A stretch of DNA of 64,000 nucleotides, taken from positions 434,001 to 498,000 of the forward strand of contig CAWDYA010000011.1 in NCBI GenBank assembly GCA_963806495.1, in the 5' to 3' direction. The stretch is from CAWDYA01 sp963806495. Its GTDB lineage: Bacteria > Acidobacteriota > Polarisedimenticolia > JACPZX01 > DASXTC01. The notes beneath the pieces are model-generated. The model ran no database searches. It worked only from the letters and a program-made list of their open reading frames with translations, and was not told the DNA's origin. This document shows, piece after piece, positions 50,714-61,177 of the stretch (the stretch's first letter is position 1; each line of letters starts with the position of its first letter). The position numbers and the translations under genes are program-made.

Positions 50714-52437
50714 TGGCCAAGGTGATCCTCGAGCCGATCGGCGATCCTCTCGAGCGCGTCCACGACCAGGCGACCGCGGCCGACAACGCCGCCGCCATGC
50801 GCCCGCTCGCCGACTCGCTTCAGGAAAAGCGCGTCGCCGTGCGCGACGGATGGGGCCCCGAGTACGCCAGGCGCGTGCACGACAAGGGTCGCCTGACCAC
50901 CTGGGAGCGGATAGAGAAGCTCAAGGACCCGGGCACGCCGGTGCAGCCGATCGGCACGCTGGTGAACCACGGCGTCACCTTCGGCGAGAAGAAGCAGACA
51001 TCGCCGGGCGCGGGCGTGGTCACCGCCTTCGTGCGGGTGTGCGGGCGCCTCACCGTGGTGATCGCCAACGACAACACGGTGGCCTCGGGCTCCTGGTGGC
51101 CCCTCACCCCCGAGAAGATCCAGCGCGCGCAGGAGATCGCGCTGCGGCTGCGCGCTCCGGTCATCTATCTGGTGGACTGCAGCGGTCTGTTCCTCCCCGA
51201 GCAGTCGCACACCTTTCCGGGCCGTGCCGGCGCGGGTGCGATATTCAAGATGAACTCCCTGCTGTCGGACGCCGGTGTGCCGCAGATCGCCGGCGTGCTG
51301 GGCGACTCGATCGCCGGCGGCGGGTACATGCCGATCATCAGCGATGTCGTCTACATGACCGAGCAGGCGTACATGGTGATCGCGGGCGCCGCGCTGGTGA
51401 AGGGGGGCAAGTCGCAGAAGATCACGTCGCTGACGATCGGCGGCCCCGACGTGCACGTGCACCTGTCGGCCTGCGCCGACCACCGGGTGCCCGACGACGA
51501 GACCTGTGTCGCCAGCATCCGGGCCGAGATCGGCCGGCTGCCGGGCTCGGCGGCCGACTACTACCGCCGCGGGGCCGCGCCCGAGCCGCCGCGGTACGAC
51601 CCGGCCGAGATCGACGCGTTGTTCCCGCGCGACTATCGAATGGTCTACGACGTGCGGCAGGTGATCGCGAGGCTCGTCGACTCGAGTCTCTTCTGGGAGG
51701 TGCTGCCGAAGGCGGGCCGCGAGATGATCTGCGGCGTGGGGCGGATCGGCGGCCTGTACGCCGGGATCATCGCCAACAACCAGCTTCTCACCGAGCACCC
51801 GGACCACCAGCGATCCAGCCGCCCGGGTGGGATCCTCTACCGCGAGGGGATCGCCAAGATCTCGATCTTCTCGCGAGCCTGCAACGACGACGGGCTGCCG
51901 ATCGTCTGGCTGCAGGACATCTCCGGCTTCGACATCGGCGTGGAGGCCGAGAAGCAGGGGCTGCTCGGCTACGGGTCGAGCCTCATCTACACAAACTCCA
52001 CCAACACCACGCCGATGGTCACGGTGCTGCTGCGCAAGGCCTCGGGCGCGGGCTACTACGCCATGGCCGGGATGCCGTACGCGCCGGTGCTGCAGCTCGC
52101 CACGCCGATCACGCGTCTGGCGGTAATGGAAGGGCGCACGCTGGCGATCGGGGCGTTCCGCACCAAGCTCGACGACAACTTCCGGATCGCGGTGGACGAC
52201 CCGGCCGAGGCGGAGAAGATCCGCAAGGGAATGGAGGCGGTCGAGGCTCGCATCACGAGCGACATGGACCCGGTGCTGGCGGCACGGCAGATGGACATCG
52301 ACGAGGTGGTGCCGATGCCCGACATCCGCGGGTATCTCGAGACGATTGTGGAGATGTCGTACCAGGCGTACGGCTACCGGCGGGTGAAGAACTCCCGCAT
52401 CTGGTCGCTGCACGATCTCAAGGCGCTCACATCATGA
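50713..52437 (+). CDS. Acyl-CoA carboxylase, carboxyltransferase subunit
   Basis: 574 residues with the two crotonase-like carboxyltransferase halves: N-terminal WGPEYARRVHDKGRLTTWERI, GVVTAFVRVCGRLTVVIANDN, CSGLFLPEQSHTFPG and the later FSRACNDDGLPIVWLQDISGFDIGVEAEKQGLLGYG and GAGYYAMAGMPYAPVLQLATPITRLAVMEGRTLAIGAF. It moves the carboxyl group from biotin to an acyl-CoA. The family spans propionyl-, methylcrotonyl- and geranyl-CoA carboxylases; the substrate is not fixed by sequence, although the AtuA and crotonase neighbours favour branched acyl-CoA. Confidence 0.93.
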   Translation: MAKVILEPIGDPLERVHDQATAADNAAAMRPLADSLQEKRVAVRDGWGPEYARRVHDKGRLTTWERIEKLKDPGTPVQPIGTLVNHGVTFGEKKQTSPGAGVVTAFVRVCGRLTVVIANDNTVASGSWWPLTPEKIQRAQEIALRLRAPVIYLVDCSGLFLPEQSHTFPGRAGAGAIFKMNSLLSDAGVPQIAGVLGDSIAGGGYMPIISDVVYMTEQAYMVIAGAALVKGGKSQKITSLTIGGPDVHVHLSACADHRVPDDETCVASIRAEIGRLPGSAADYYRRGAAPEPPRYDPAEIDALFPRDYRMVYDVRQVIARLVDSSLFWEVLPKAGREMICGVGRIGGLYAGIIANNQLLTEHPDHQRSSRPGGILYREGIAKISIFSRACNDDGLPIVWLQDISGFDIGVEAEKQGLLGYGSSLIYTNSTNTTPMVTVLLRKASGAGYYAMAGMPYAPVLQLATPITRLAVMEGRTLAIGAFRTKLDDNFRIAVDDPAEAEKIRKGMEAVEARITSDMDPVLAARQMDIDEVVPMPDIRGYLETIVEMSYQAYGYRRVKNSRIWSLHDLKALTS

Positions 52438-53054
52438 GCATCTCGCACAGGGTTCTCGAGCTGCTGGCCGACCGCGACGGCGACGGGTGGCTGATCCGGG
52501 CGCCACGCGTCGGCATCTACCGCGAGGGCCCGCCCGCGGGGCGGTACCGCGCCGCGGGAGAGTCCGCCGGCCGGCTTCGTGTGCTGAACCGCACGATCGG
52601 CCTGGTGCTGCCCGCCGGTGTGGAAGGGCTCGTCGGCGACGTGAGGGTGAACGATCTGTCGGTGGCCGTGGAGTACGGCCAGCCTCTCTTCCGGCTGGAC
52701 CCGGCGGGTCTGTCGGCCGAGGGCGCCGCGCGCGAGACCGCCGGCGCGCCGGTGCCGGGCGCTGCGGCCTCCGAAGGGATCCCCGAGGGTTGCCACGCGG
52801 TGTTCAGCCCGATCGACGGGGTCTTCTACCGGCGCGGCTCCCCCGCCTCCCCGCCGTTCGTCGAAGCGGGGGCGATCATCGAGACCGGCGCGACCGTCGG
52901 GCTGGTCGAGGCGATGAAGAGCTTCAACGCCGTGGCATACGGCGGGCCCGGGCTGCCGCTGCGCGCCGAGGTGGTCGAGGTGCGGGCGGCCGACGCGGCG
53001 GAGGTGAGACAGGGCACCCTGCTGATCGTGGTGCGTGCGGCGCCGCCGAGCTGA
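52434..53054 (+). CDS. Biotin carrier protein of the acyl-CoA carboxylase
   Basis: 206 residues. The C-terminal biotinyl domain carries EAMKSFN with the biotinylated Lys162 and a hallmark HAVFSPIDGVFYRRGS before it. The N-terminal ~110 residues have no recognisable domain and may dock on the two other subunits. Starts inside the stop of the carboxyltransferase (ATGA). It converges on the SpoIIE-type gene, which ends eight bases downstream. Confidence 0.9.
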   Translation: MSISHRVLELLADRDGDGWLIRAPRVGIYREGPPAGRYRAAGESAGRLRVLNRTIGLVLPAGVEGLVGDVRVNDLSVAVEYGQPLFRLDPAGLSAEGAARETAGAPVPGAAASEGIPEGCHAVFSPIDGVFYRRGSPASPPFVEAGAIIETGATVGLVEAMKSFNAVAYGGPGLPLRAEVVEVRAADAAEVRQGTLLIVVRAAPPS

Positions 53055-53061
53055 CCCGCAT

Positions 53062-54117
53062 TCAGGTCACCTGTGCGATGATCATCGTCACGTCGTCGGT
53101 GAATCGCCCGTTGCTGAAACGAACCGCCTCGTCGATCAGCAGACGCTTCATCCGGGCCGGCGGCGCCGACGGCGATCCCAGCACGGTCTCGATGATGCGC
53201 CCCTCTCCGAACGGCTCCCCTCGCGAATCCTCGGCCTCCGGCAGTCCGTCGGTGTACATGACCAGACGATCGCCGGGTTCGAGATCGATCGTGGCGGCCG
53301 GGTAGCGCGCGTCCTCGATCACGCCCAGCACCGGGCCACGCTCCTCCAGCCGCGCGTGCAGCGCACCTCCGCGAAACAGCAGCGGGGCGTTGTGCCCGGC
53401 GTTGGCGTAGACAAGCCGCCTGCGCCGCCGGTCGACCCGACCCATGAAGAAGGTGATGAACTTCTCCGGTGTGAGATTGGCGGCGACCAGCGCGTTCAGG
53501 TGCGTGCAGATTTCCTCCGGAGCGCTGCCGGCCGGCGCCAGGACGCGGACTGCGGCCTGCAGGTTGGCCATGAGCAGGGCCGGGCCGAGCCCCTTGCCGG
53601 TGACGTCGGCGATACACAGGACGACCTCGGCATCGCCCGATCCCAGGATGTCGAAGTAGTCGCCGCTGAGATCGCGGAAGGGACGGTAGAGGGTGGCTAT
53701 CTCGAGTCCGGTCGCGGCGGGGGCGTGCTGCGGCAGGAGGCGCCGCTGGATCGCCCTGGCCAGGAGCCGCTCGCGGTCGAGGGCCGCACGCGCCGCGCTG
53801 AGCGTAAGGCTCACGATGATGAAGAAGCCAATCCGGACCAGTGCGTTCCACATGTCGAGCGGCACGGGCACCCTCAGCCGGAACGTCTCCATGTCGGCGA
53901 CGCTCCAGATCAGGGCGCAGCCGAGCGAGAGAACCACCGCCTGGAGCCGTCCCACGTACCAGGCGACCACGGCCACCGGGAAGAGGTAGAAGATGGTGAA
54001 GGAGAAGAGCGGTCCGGTCAGGTAATCCACCACGCCGAGCGCGAGGGCCAGCACCGTCGCCAGCGCCACCACGAGGCGTCGCTTCCGGGAGCCGGGTCGG
54101 GCCATCAGACCGGGCAT
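53062..54117 (-). CDS. SpoIIE-type PP2C protein phosphatase with membrane sensor region
   Basis: 351 residues. Three to four transmembrane helices in the first ~120 residues (VVALATVLALALGVVDYL, FTIFYLFPVAVVAWYVG, LVRIGFFIIVSLTL) precede a PP2C-like SpoIIE/RsbU domain with RRLLPQHAPAATGLEIATLYRPFRDLSGDYFD, ADVTGKGLGPALLMANLQA, YANAGHNAPLLF, MYTDGLPEAED and DDVTMIIAQV, covering the metal-binding Asp residues. These phosphatases act on anti-sigma antagonists or Ser/Thr-kinase targets. Here a signal-receiving phosphatase whose partner is not in the window. Start MPGLMARPG at 54117; the longer frame upstream is spurious. Confidence 0.88.
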   Translation of the reverse strand: MPGLMARPGSRKRRLVVALATVLALALGVVDYLTGPLFSFTIFYLFPVAVVAWYVGRLQAVVLSLGCALIWSVADMETFRLRVPVPLDMWNALVRIGFFIIVSLTLSAARAALDRERLLARAIQRRLLPQHAPAATGLEIATLYRPFRDLSGDYFDILGSGDAEVVLCIADVTGKGLGPALLMANLQAAVRVLAPAGSAPEEICTHLNALVAANLTPEKFITFFMGRVDRRRRRLVYANAGHNAPLLFRGGALHARLEERGPVLGVIEDARYPAATIDLEPGDRLVMYTDGLPEAEDSRGEPFGEGRIIETVLGSPSAPPARMKRLLIDEAVRFSNGRFTDDVTMIIAQVT

Positions 54118-54134
54118 GGATCGTCCGTTCGGGA

Positions 54135-54863
54135 TCAGACGGGCCCCTGAGGCCGGCCGGCGCGGTCGGCGAGGCGGGCTGCCCGGTGCTGGTGCGCCGC
54201 GGCCGCGAGACACACGGCGGTGAGAAGGATCGTCGGCAGGAGAAACAGCGACATGTCGCGGCCCGAGATGAAGGTGTAGCCGAGGTACGGCAGCGGCAGC
54301 GTGAGCCCGATGTACAGCAGCGCCTTGGCGCGTGCGCGCGGGTCGAGGATCAGCCGGTCGCCGGCGGCCGCCGCGATCGCCGCCCCGGTAGCCTCCCCGT
54401 CCGCCGCCGCGGGCAGGTGCCTCTCCACGTCCAGGATCACCCCGTGCAGCTTCGTCTGCAGGCGGTACTCCAGCGGGATGACGGCCAGCAGCCAGGCCGA
54501 CGCCACCGCGGCCAGCGACAGGTGCAGCCATCCCGGCACGCGGCCGAGACGGGCCAGTCCGCCGATGATCGCCGTGGCCGCGATCGCCACGGCGCCCGCG
54601 GCCGCCATCGGGAACAGACGGTGATACACCTCGTTGAGACGGTCGATCAGCGCGGCCGGCATGTCGAACCGGCCGACATGCTCCTTGATCAGCTTGGCGG
54701 CGCCGAGAAACAGCGCGATGACCCCGCACTGCACCAGGCACAGGAAGACAGCCGCGAATATCCCGACACGCATGTGCCACGCCGAGCCCGTCCACCCCGA
54801 CGCCGCCGCGGCGGCGAGAAACAGCAGGCCCCACAGGTTCAGGCCGAGGAACAGCCGGTTCAT
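54135..54863 (-). CDS. Membrane protein of unknown function
   Basis: 242 residues, about six hydrophobic helices (LWGLLFLAAAAASGW, VGIFAAVFLCLVQCGVIALFLGAAKLI, AAGAVAIAATAIIGGLARLG, WLHLSLAAVASAWLLAVIPLE, ALLYIGLTLPLPYLGYTFI, LLPTILLTAVCLAAAA) with a cytoplasmic stretch containing VERHLPAAADG. No recognised family or motif. Adjacent to the ABM-fold gene and the phosphatase in the same direction, ending one base before 54864; a shared transcript is likely. Confidence 0.6.
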   Translation of the reverse strand: MNRLFLGLNLWGLLFLAAAAASGWTGSAWHMRVGIFAAVFLCLVQCGVIALFLGAAKLIKEHVGRFDMPAALIDRLNEVYHRLFPMAAAGAVAIAATAIIGGLARLGRVPGWLHLSLAAVASAWLLAVIPLEYRLQTKLHGVILDVERHLPAAADGEATGAAIAAAAGDRLILDPRARAKALLYIGLTLPLPYLGYTFISGRDMSLFLLPTILLTAVCLAAAAHQHRAARLADRAGRPQGPV

Positions 54864-55148
54864 CTACTCCCCGTACACCTTGTGGCTCGGCCGGCCGGCC
54901 AGGATCTCCTCGGCACCCCAGCGGGTGACCTCGGCGAACTGCGGCGACCTGATGAAGGCTGTGAACGCCTCCTTCGTCTCCCACTCCGAGACAATCAGGT
55001 ACGATGCGGCTGCGTCTATGTCCTTGTAAAGATGTGACTTGACGTGGCCCGGCATGCCGCCCATCACCCCGAGCACCTTGCGGAAGCCGTCCTCGAACAC
55101 CTGCTCCTTGCCCGGCCGGACCTCGTAGTTCATGCCCACCGTGATCAT
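54864..55148 (-). CDS. ABM-fold (antibiotic biosynthesis monooxygenase-like) small protein
   Basis: 94 residues. The pattern MITVGMNYEVRPGKEQVFEDGFRKVLGVMGGMPGHVKSHLYKDIDAAASYLIVSEWETKEAFTAFIRSPQF is the dimeric alpha-beta barrel of ABM/IsdG-type proteins (heme-degrading or cofactor-free monooxygenases). The start is the ATG at 55148, since AGGAGG sits about seven bases before it, while the upstream in-frame ATG at 55166 has no such site. Activity is not known. Confidence 0.82.
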   Translation of the reverse strand: MITVGMNYEVRPGKEQVFEDGFRKVLGVMGGMPGHVKSHLYKDIDAAASYLIVSEWETKEAFTAFIRSPQFAEVTRWGAEEILAGRPSHKVYGE

Positions 55149-55238
55149 CCTCATCCCTCCTGTCATATGGATGAACCACTGTAGACCCGCCGCCCTCCGG
55201 GGGTCAACGCGGAGTCCCCGGGGAGCCCCCCCTAATAC

Positions 55239-55267
55239 TTGACAAAAAAGTCTGATATCGGTACTCT
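55239..55267 (+). promoter_or_regulatory. Predicted promoter of the Rrf2/suf operon with GAC-A6-GTC palindrome
   Basis: TTGACA (55239-55244) and TACTCT (55262-55267) are 17 bases apart. GACAAAAAAGTC inside the -35 region and spacer is a short inverted repeat, in the position where Rrf2-type regulators bind their own promoters. Start codon of the regulator follows 41 bases downstream. Confidence 0.55.
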
Positions 55268-55307
55268 CCCTTCAGTCACGGCAAAATACGGCTTCGGAGA
55301 CCTGGCG

Positions 55308-55838
55308 ATGAAGGTGACGTCACAGGAAGAGTACGGGCTGCGATGCATGATGCAGATCGCCGGCTCGGGCCCCGAGAACACGCTCAGCGTCCACGAGATC
55401 GCCTCCCGGGAGGGGCTCTCGGACGCCTACGTCGCCAAGCTGATGAACCTGCTGCGCGAGGCCGGCCTCGTCGACAGCGTCCGCGGCCGATCGGGCGGCT
55501 ACTACATCACCCGCCCCGCCGAGTCGATCAGCCTGTCGGAGATCATGCGATCTCTCGGCGGGCGGCTCTTCCAGACCGAATACTGCGAGCGGTTCCCGGG
55601 CGACGAGAGCGAGTGCGTCCACCTGGGCGAGTGCTCCATCCGATCCTTGTGGGGCACGGTGGAGGTGGTGGTCGAGCAGGTGCTCTCGCGCACCACTCTC
55701 TCCGACCTGTTGAAATCCGAACGACGCGTCCGGACCGATCTGCTCGGACTGCAGAAACGGTCGCTTCCGATCGTGACCGGCCTCCCGATCGCGGGCTCCC
55801 CGATGGGGATCCTGCAGACCGACCCGGAAGACGAATGA
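55308..55838 (+). CDS. Rrf2 family transcriptional regulator (SufR/IscR-like)
   Basis: 176 residues. The winged helix (SQEEYGLRCMMQIAGSG, ENTLSVHEIASREGLSDAYVAKLMNLLREAGLVDSVRGRSGGYYITRPAESISLSEIMRSL) and a cluster-binding trio CERFPGDESECVHLGEC (Cys-x9-Cys-x5-Cys) are typical of Fe-S sensing Rrf2 proteins. It most likely senses Fe-S sufficiency and represses the downstream suf genes through the promoter above. ATG 55308 is used; an upstream frame from 55239 starts inside the -35 box. Confidence 0.9.
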   Translation: MKVTSQEEYGLRCMMQIAGSGPENTLSVHEIASREGLSDAYVAKLMNLLREAGLVDSVRGRSGGYYITRPAESISLSEIMRSLGGRLFQTEYCERFPGDESECVHLGECSIRSLWGTVEVVVEQVLSRTTLSDLLKSERRVRTDLLGLQKRSLPIVTGLPIAGSPMGILQTDPEDE

Positions 55839-55851
55839 ACGGAGACATACG

Positions 55852-57297
<1,446 letters not shown>

Positions 57298-57342
57298 GAC
57301 CTTTTCCCGGGCCGAGCCGGCCCGGTTGTTTCCAATGGAGCG

Positions 57343-58122
57343 ATGACGAACAAGATGGCGATGCTCGAGATCAGGAATCTGCACGCGTCCGTGGGCGACA
57401 AGGAGATCCTCAAGGGGGTCGACCTGACCGTCAATGCCGGCGAAGTCCACGCAATCATGGGGCCGAACGGCTCGGGCAAGAGCACGCTCGCGCACGTTCT
57501 GGCCGGCCGGGAGGCGTTCACGCCGACGGCGGGCGAGGTAATCTACGAAGGGCGCAACCTGCTGGAGATGGCTCCCGAGGACCGGGCGCGTGAAGGGGTG
57601 TTTCTCGCGTTCCAGTACCCGGTCGAGATCCCCGGCGTGAGCAACCTGTACCTGCTCAAGGCGGCCCTCAACGGCATCCGCAAGAACAGGGGTCTGCCTG
57701 AGGTGGACGCGATGGACTTTCTCGCGCTCATCAAGGAGAAGATGAAGCTGGTCGAGATGGATCAGAGCTTCCTCAACCGGTCGGTCAACGAGGGGTTCTC
57801 CGGCGGAGAGAAGAAGCGCAACGAGGTGTTCCAGATGGCGGTGCTGGATCCCAAGCTGGCCATCCTGGACGAGACCGACTCGGGCCTGGACATCGACGCG
57901 CTCAAGATTGTGGCGGGTGGCGTCAACGCGCTGCGCAGCAGCGACCGTGCGATGCTCGTCATCACCCACTACCAGCGGCTGCTCGAGTACATCGTCCCGG
58001 ACAGGGTCCACGTCCTGCACAACGGCCGGATCGTCAAGTCCGGCGGCAAGGACCTGGCGCTGGAGCTGGAGGACAGGGGGTACTCCTGGATCGAGGACGA
58101 AACCAGGGCGGCCTCGCGGTGA
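57343..58122 (+). CDS. sufC: Suf ATPase SufC
   Basis: 259 residues, ABC-type ATPase of the SufBCD complex. Walker A GPNGSGKST, signature FSGGEKKRNE, Walker B LAILDETDSGLD and the H-loop ITHYQRLL are all present. ATG 57343 is the first; the ATG at 57355 is an alternative. The 3' end overlaps sufD (GTGA). Confidence 0.96.
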   Translation: MTNKMAMLEIRNLHASVGDKEILKGVDLTVNAGEVHAIMGPNGSGKSTLAHVLAGREAFTPTAGEVIYEGRNLLEMAPEDRAREGVFLAFQYPVEIPGVSNLYLLKAALNGIRKNRGLPEVDAMDFLALIKEKMKLVEMDQSFLNRSVNEGFSGGEKKRNEVFQMAVLDPKLAILDETDSGLDIDALKIVAGGVNALRSSDRAMLVITHYQRLLEYIVPDRVHVLHNGRIVKSGGKDLALELEDRGYSWIEDETRAASR

Positions 58123-59471
58123 TCGACGTGACCCGGGACAAGGACACATACATCGCGGCCTTCGAGAAGCTCGCCGGCGAGTCGGGTGGCCCGGGCAAGT
58201 GGCTCGAGCCTGTCCGCCGATCGGCGATCGAGCGGTTCGCCGCTTCGGGCTTTCCGACGACGCGCGACGAGGCCTGGAGGTACACCAGCGTAGCGCCGAT
58301 CGCGAAGACGCCTTTCCGGCTTGCACCGCGTTCCGGGAACGGCTCCCTGCCGCGCGGCTCGATGCATGACGTGGAGGCGCTCACTCTCGGTGGCCTGAGC
58401 CCCCGGCGGATCGTCTTCGTCAACGGGCACTACTCGCCCGCGCTCTCGTCGCCGGCCCCCGGCGGCAACGGTCTCCAGACGCTCAGCCTCGCCGCGGGTC
58501 TCAAGTCGGAGCGCGCCCTGCTGGAGGGACATCTCGCCCGCCAGGCGGCGTCAGAGGACGGCGCGTTCACCGCGCTCAACACCGCATTCTTCTCCGATGG
58601 CGCCCTGGTGAGGATCCCCGACGGGGCCGTGCTGACCGAGCCGATCCACCTCATCTATATCTCCGCTCCGCCTCCCGGCGCCGAGCCGCAGGTGTCGCAT
58701 CCACGCACGCTGATCATCGCCGGCAAGGGGAGCCAGGCCACCATCGTCGAGAGCTATGTCGGCCTCGGATCCGATGTCTGCTTCACCAACGCGGTCACCG
58801 AGGTGGAAACCGGCCCGGGCAGCGTGATCGACCATTACAAGCTCGAGCGGGAGTCTCCCGCGGCCTATCACGTGGGCTCGATGCACGTGACGCTCGCCCG
58901 CGACAGCGTCTTCTCCTCATGCTCGATCGCCCTGGGCGGCCGTCTCGTCCGCAACGACGTCACGGCGGTGCTCGACGCCGAGGGAGCCGAGTGCACGCTC
59001 AACGGACTGTACGTCCTGTCCGGCGATCAGCACGTCGACAACCACACATTGGTGGATCACGCGCGGCCCCACGGCACCAGCCGGCAGCTCTACAAGGGGG
59101 TCCTGGACGGACGCTCGCGCGGCGTGTTCGACGGGACGGTGATCGTCCGGCCCGATGCGCAGAAGACCGACTCACGCCAGGAGAACCGCAACCTGATCCT
59201 GTCCGAGGAGGCCCTGGTCGACACCAAGCCGACCCTCAAGATCCACGCCGACGACGTCAAGTGCAGCCACGCGGCCACGACCGGCCAGATGGACGAGGCC
59301 TCGATGTTCTACCTGCGCTCGCGCGCCATCGACGTCCAGACGGCGCGTCGCATCATGATCCACGCCTTCGTGAGCGAGATGCTCTCGCGGGTCAAGGTAG
59401 CCGCGATCCGCTCCGGTCTCGACACGTTCATGTTCTGCGAGCGCCCCCACAGGCCGGGAGAGGGATCGTGA
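58119..59471 (+). CDS. sufD: Fe-S assembly protein SufD
   Basis: 450 residues, SufB paralogue of the scaffold complex. Family segments FPTTRDEAWRYTSVAPI, TLIIAGKGSQATIVESYVGLG, GPGSVIDHYKLERES and DTKPTLKIHADDVKCSHAATTGQMDEASMFYLRSRAI are clear. GTG start overlaps the sufC stop; stop overlaps the sufS GTG. Confidence 0.94.
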   Translation: MIDVTRDKDTYIAAFEKLAGESGGPGKWLEPVRRSAIERFAASGFPTTRDEAWRYTSVAPIAKTPFRLAPRSGNGSLPRGSMHDVEALTLGGLSPRRIVFVNGHYSPALSSPAPGGNGLQTLSLAAGLKSERALLEGHLARQAASEDGAFTALNTAFFSDGALVRIPDGAVLTEPIHLIYISAPPPGAEPQVSHPRTLIIAGKGSQATIVESYVGLGSDVCFTNAVTEVETGPGSVIDHYKLERESPAAYHVGSMHVTLARDSVFSSCSIALGGRLVRNDVTAVLDAEGAECTLNGLYVLSGDQHVDNHTLVDHARPHGTSRQLYKGVLDGRSRGVFDGTVIVRPDAQKTDSRQENRNLILSEEALVDTKPTLKIHADDVKCSHAATTGQMDEASMFYLRSRAIDVQTARRIMIHAFVSEMLSRVKVAAIRSGLDTFMFCERPHRPGEGS

Positions 59472-60727
59472 GACCCGCGACCGGCGCCCCGGGCGTCACG
59501 CCGGCAGAAAGGCTCGACGTTGCGCGGATCCGGGCCGACTTTCCGATCCTCTCCGAGCGCGTCAACGGGCACCCGCTGGTGTACCTGGACAACGCGGCCA
59601 CCACGCAGAAGCCGACCTCGGTGATCGAGACGGTCAGCCGTTTCTACGCCCACGACAACTCCAACATCCACCGCGGGCTGCACGAGCTCAGCCAGCGGGC
59701 CACCGACGCCTATGAGAAGAGCCGCTCGCAGGTGAGGCGGTTCCTCAATGCCCGCGAGGACCGTGAGGTGATCTTCGGCCGAAGCACCACCGAGGCGATC
59801 AACCTCGTGGCGGCCAGCTACGGCCGGCGGCATGTCGGCCCGGGCGACGAGGTGCTCATCACGGCGATGGAGCACCATTCCAACATCGTCCCGTGGCAGA
59901 TCCTCTGCGAAGAGAAGCAGGCCACGCTGCGTGTCGTGCCGATCGACGACAACGGCGAGCTGCGGCTCGACGAGATGGAGCGTCTGATCGGCCCGCGCAC
60001 CCGGCTCGTCTCGCTCGTGCACGTGTCCAACTCGCTCGGCACGGTCAACCCGGTGCGCGAGGTCGTGGCGATGGCGCACGCGCGCGGCATCCCGGTGCTC
60101 GTGGACGGCGCTCAGGCGGCGGCCCACGTCAGGCTCGACGTGCAGGAGATCGGGTGCGACTTCTACGCCTTCTCGGCCCACAAGCTGTACGGACCGACGG
60201 GCGTGGGGGTGCTGTACGGCCGCTCCGAGCTGCTCGAGGCGATGCCGCCCTATCAGGGCGGTGGCGACATGATCAGCTCGGTGACGTTCGAGAAGACGAC
60301 GTACAACAAGCTGCCACACAGGTTCGAGGCGGGCACGCCCAACATCGCCGGCGTGATCGGCCTCGGCGCTGCCATCGACTATCTCGAGGGAGTCGGTATC
60401 GAGCGCGCGGCGGCCCACGAGCAGGATCTGCTGGCCCATGCCACCGAGCGGGTTTCGTCAATCCCCGGCGTGAGGATCATCGGGCGTGCGCGCGAGAAGA
60501 TGAGCGTGCTGTCGTTCGTGATGGACGGGATCCATCCGCACGACATCGGCACCATCCTCGACCGGGAGGGCGTGGCCATCCGTGCGGGGCATCACTGCAC
60601 GCAGCCGCTGATGGACCGGTTCGGCGTGCCCGCCACCGCGCGCGCGTCGTTCGCCTTCTACAACACGCGGTCCGAGATCGACGCGCTCGTCGACGGGATC
60701 CACAAGGTGATCGAGGTGCTGGGCTGA
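59468..60727 (+). CDS. sufS: Cysteine desulfurase SufS
   Basis: 419 residues, group II PLP enzyme giving sulfur to the scaffold. PLP-binding Lys239 (FSAHKLYGPTG) and catalytic Cys377 (RAGHHCTQP) are in place, as are EHHSNIVPW and DGAQAAAH. GTG start at 59468 inside the sufD stop. Its partner here is SufU, not SufE. Confidence 0.95.
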   Translation: MRPATGAPGVTPAERLDVARIRADFPILSERVNGHPLVYLDNAATTQKPTSVIETVSRFYAHDNSNIHRGLHELSQRATDAYEKSRSQVRRFLNAREDREVIFGRSTTEAINLVAASYGRRHVGPGDEVLITAMEHHSNIVPWQILCEEKQATLRVVPIDDNGELRLDEMERLIGPRTRLVSLVHVSNSLGTVNPVREVVAMAHARGIPVLVDGAQAAAHVRLDVQEIGCDFYAFSAHKLYGPTGVGVLYGRSELLEAMPPYQGGGDMISSVTFEKTTYNKLPHRFEAGTPNIAGVIGLGAAIDYLEGVGIERAAAHEQDLLAHATERVSSIPGVRIIGRAREKMSVLSFVMDGIHPHDIGTILDREGVAIRAGHHCTQPLMDRFGVPATARASFAFYNTRSEIDALVDGIHKVIEVLG

Positions 60728-61173
60728 TGAACGATCTGAGCGACCTGTACCAGGAAGTCATCCTCGACCACAACAAGCGGCCGAGGAATTTCCATCGGAT
60801 GGAGCAGCCCAATCGCCACGCCGACGGGCACAACCCGCTGTGCGGCGACCGGGTGACGATCTACCTCGACATCGAGAACGACCGGGTGCGCGACGTCAGC
60901 TTCGAGGGATCCGGCTGCGCCATCTCCAAGGCCTCGGCCTCGATGATGACCGAGGCAATCAAGGGGATGACGCTGGCCGAGGTGGAGTCGCTGTTCCGGT
61001 CGTTTCACGGCCTGGTCACCGGTCAGGAGCCGGCCGGCGAGGAAGACCTCGGCAAGCTGGTGGTCTTCTCCGGCGTCAGGGAGTTTCCCGCGCGCGTCAA
61101 GTGCGCCAGCCTGGCCTGGCATACGATGCACGCCGCCCTCGAGAACGTGTCCGAAGTCACCTCCACGGAGTGA
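60727..61173 (+). CDS. sufU: SufU sulfurtransferase
   Basis: 148 residues, IscU-like fold with the three conserved cysteines Cys39 (NPLCGD, Asp41), Cys64 (GSGCAISKAS) and Cys126 (RVKCASLAW). In SufU these bind zinc and accept sulfur from SufS. The Gram-positive style SufSU pair is thus used. ATG overlaps the sufS stop. Confidence 0.95.
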   Translation: MNDLSDLYQEVILDHNKRPRNFHRMEQPNRHADGHNPLCGDRVTIYLDIENDRVRDVSFEGSGCAISKASASMMTEAIKGMTLAEVESLFRSFHGLVTGQEPAGEEDLGKLVVFSGVREFPARVKCASLAWHTMHAALENVSEVTSTE

Positions 61174-61177
61174 GCCG

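Noticed and set aside
54117..55179. N-terminal extension of the SpoIIE phosphatase frame up to 55179
   Set aside because: It runs across the membrane-protein and ABM genes in another frame, is Arg/Gly-rich, and has no start signal; the phosphatase begins at 54117.
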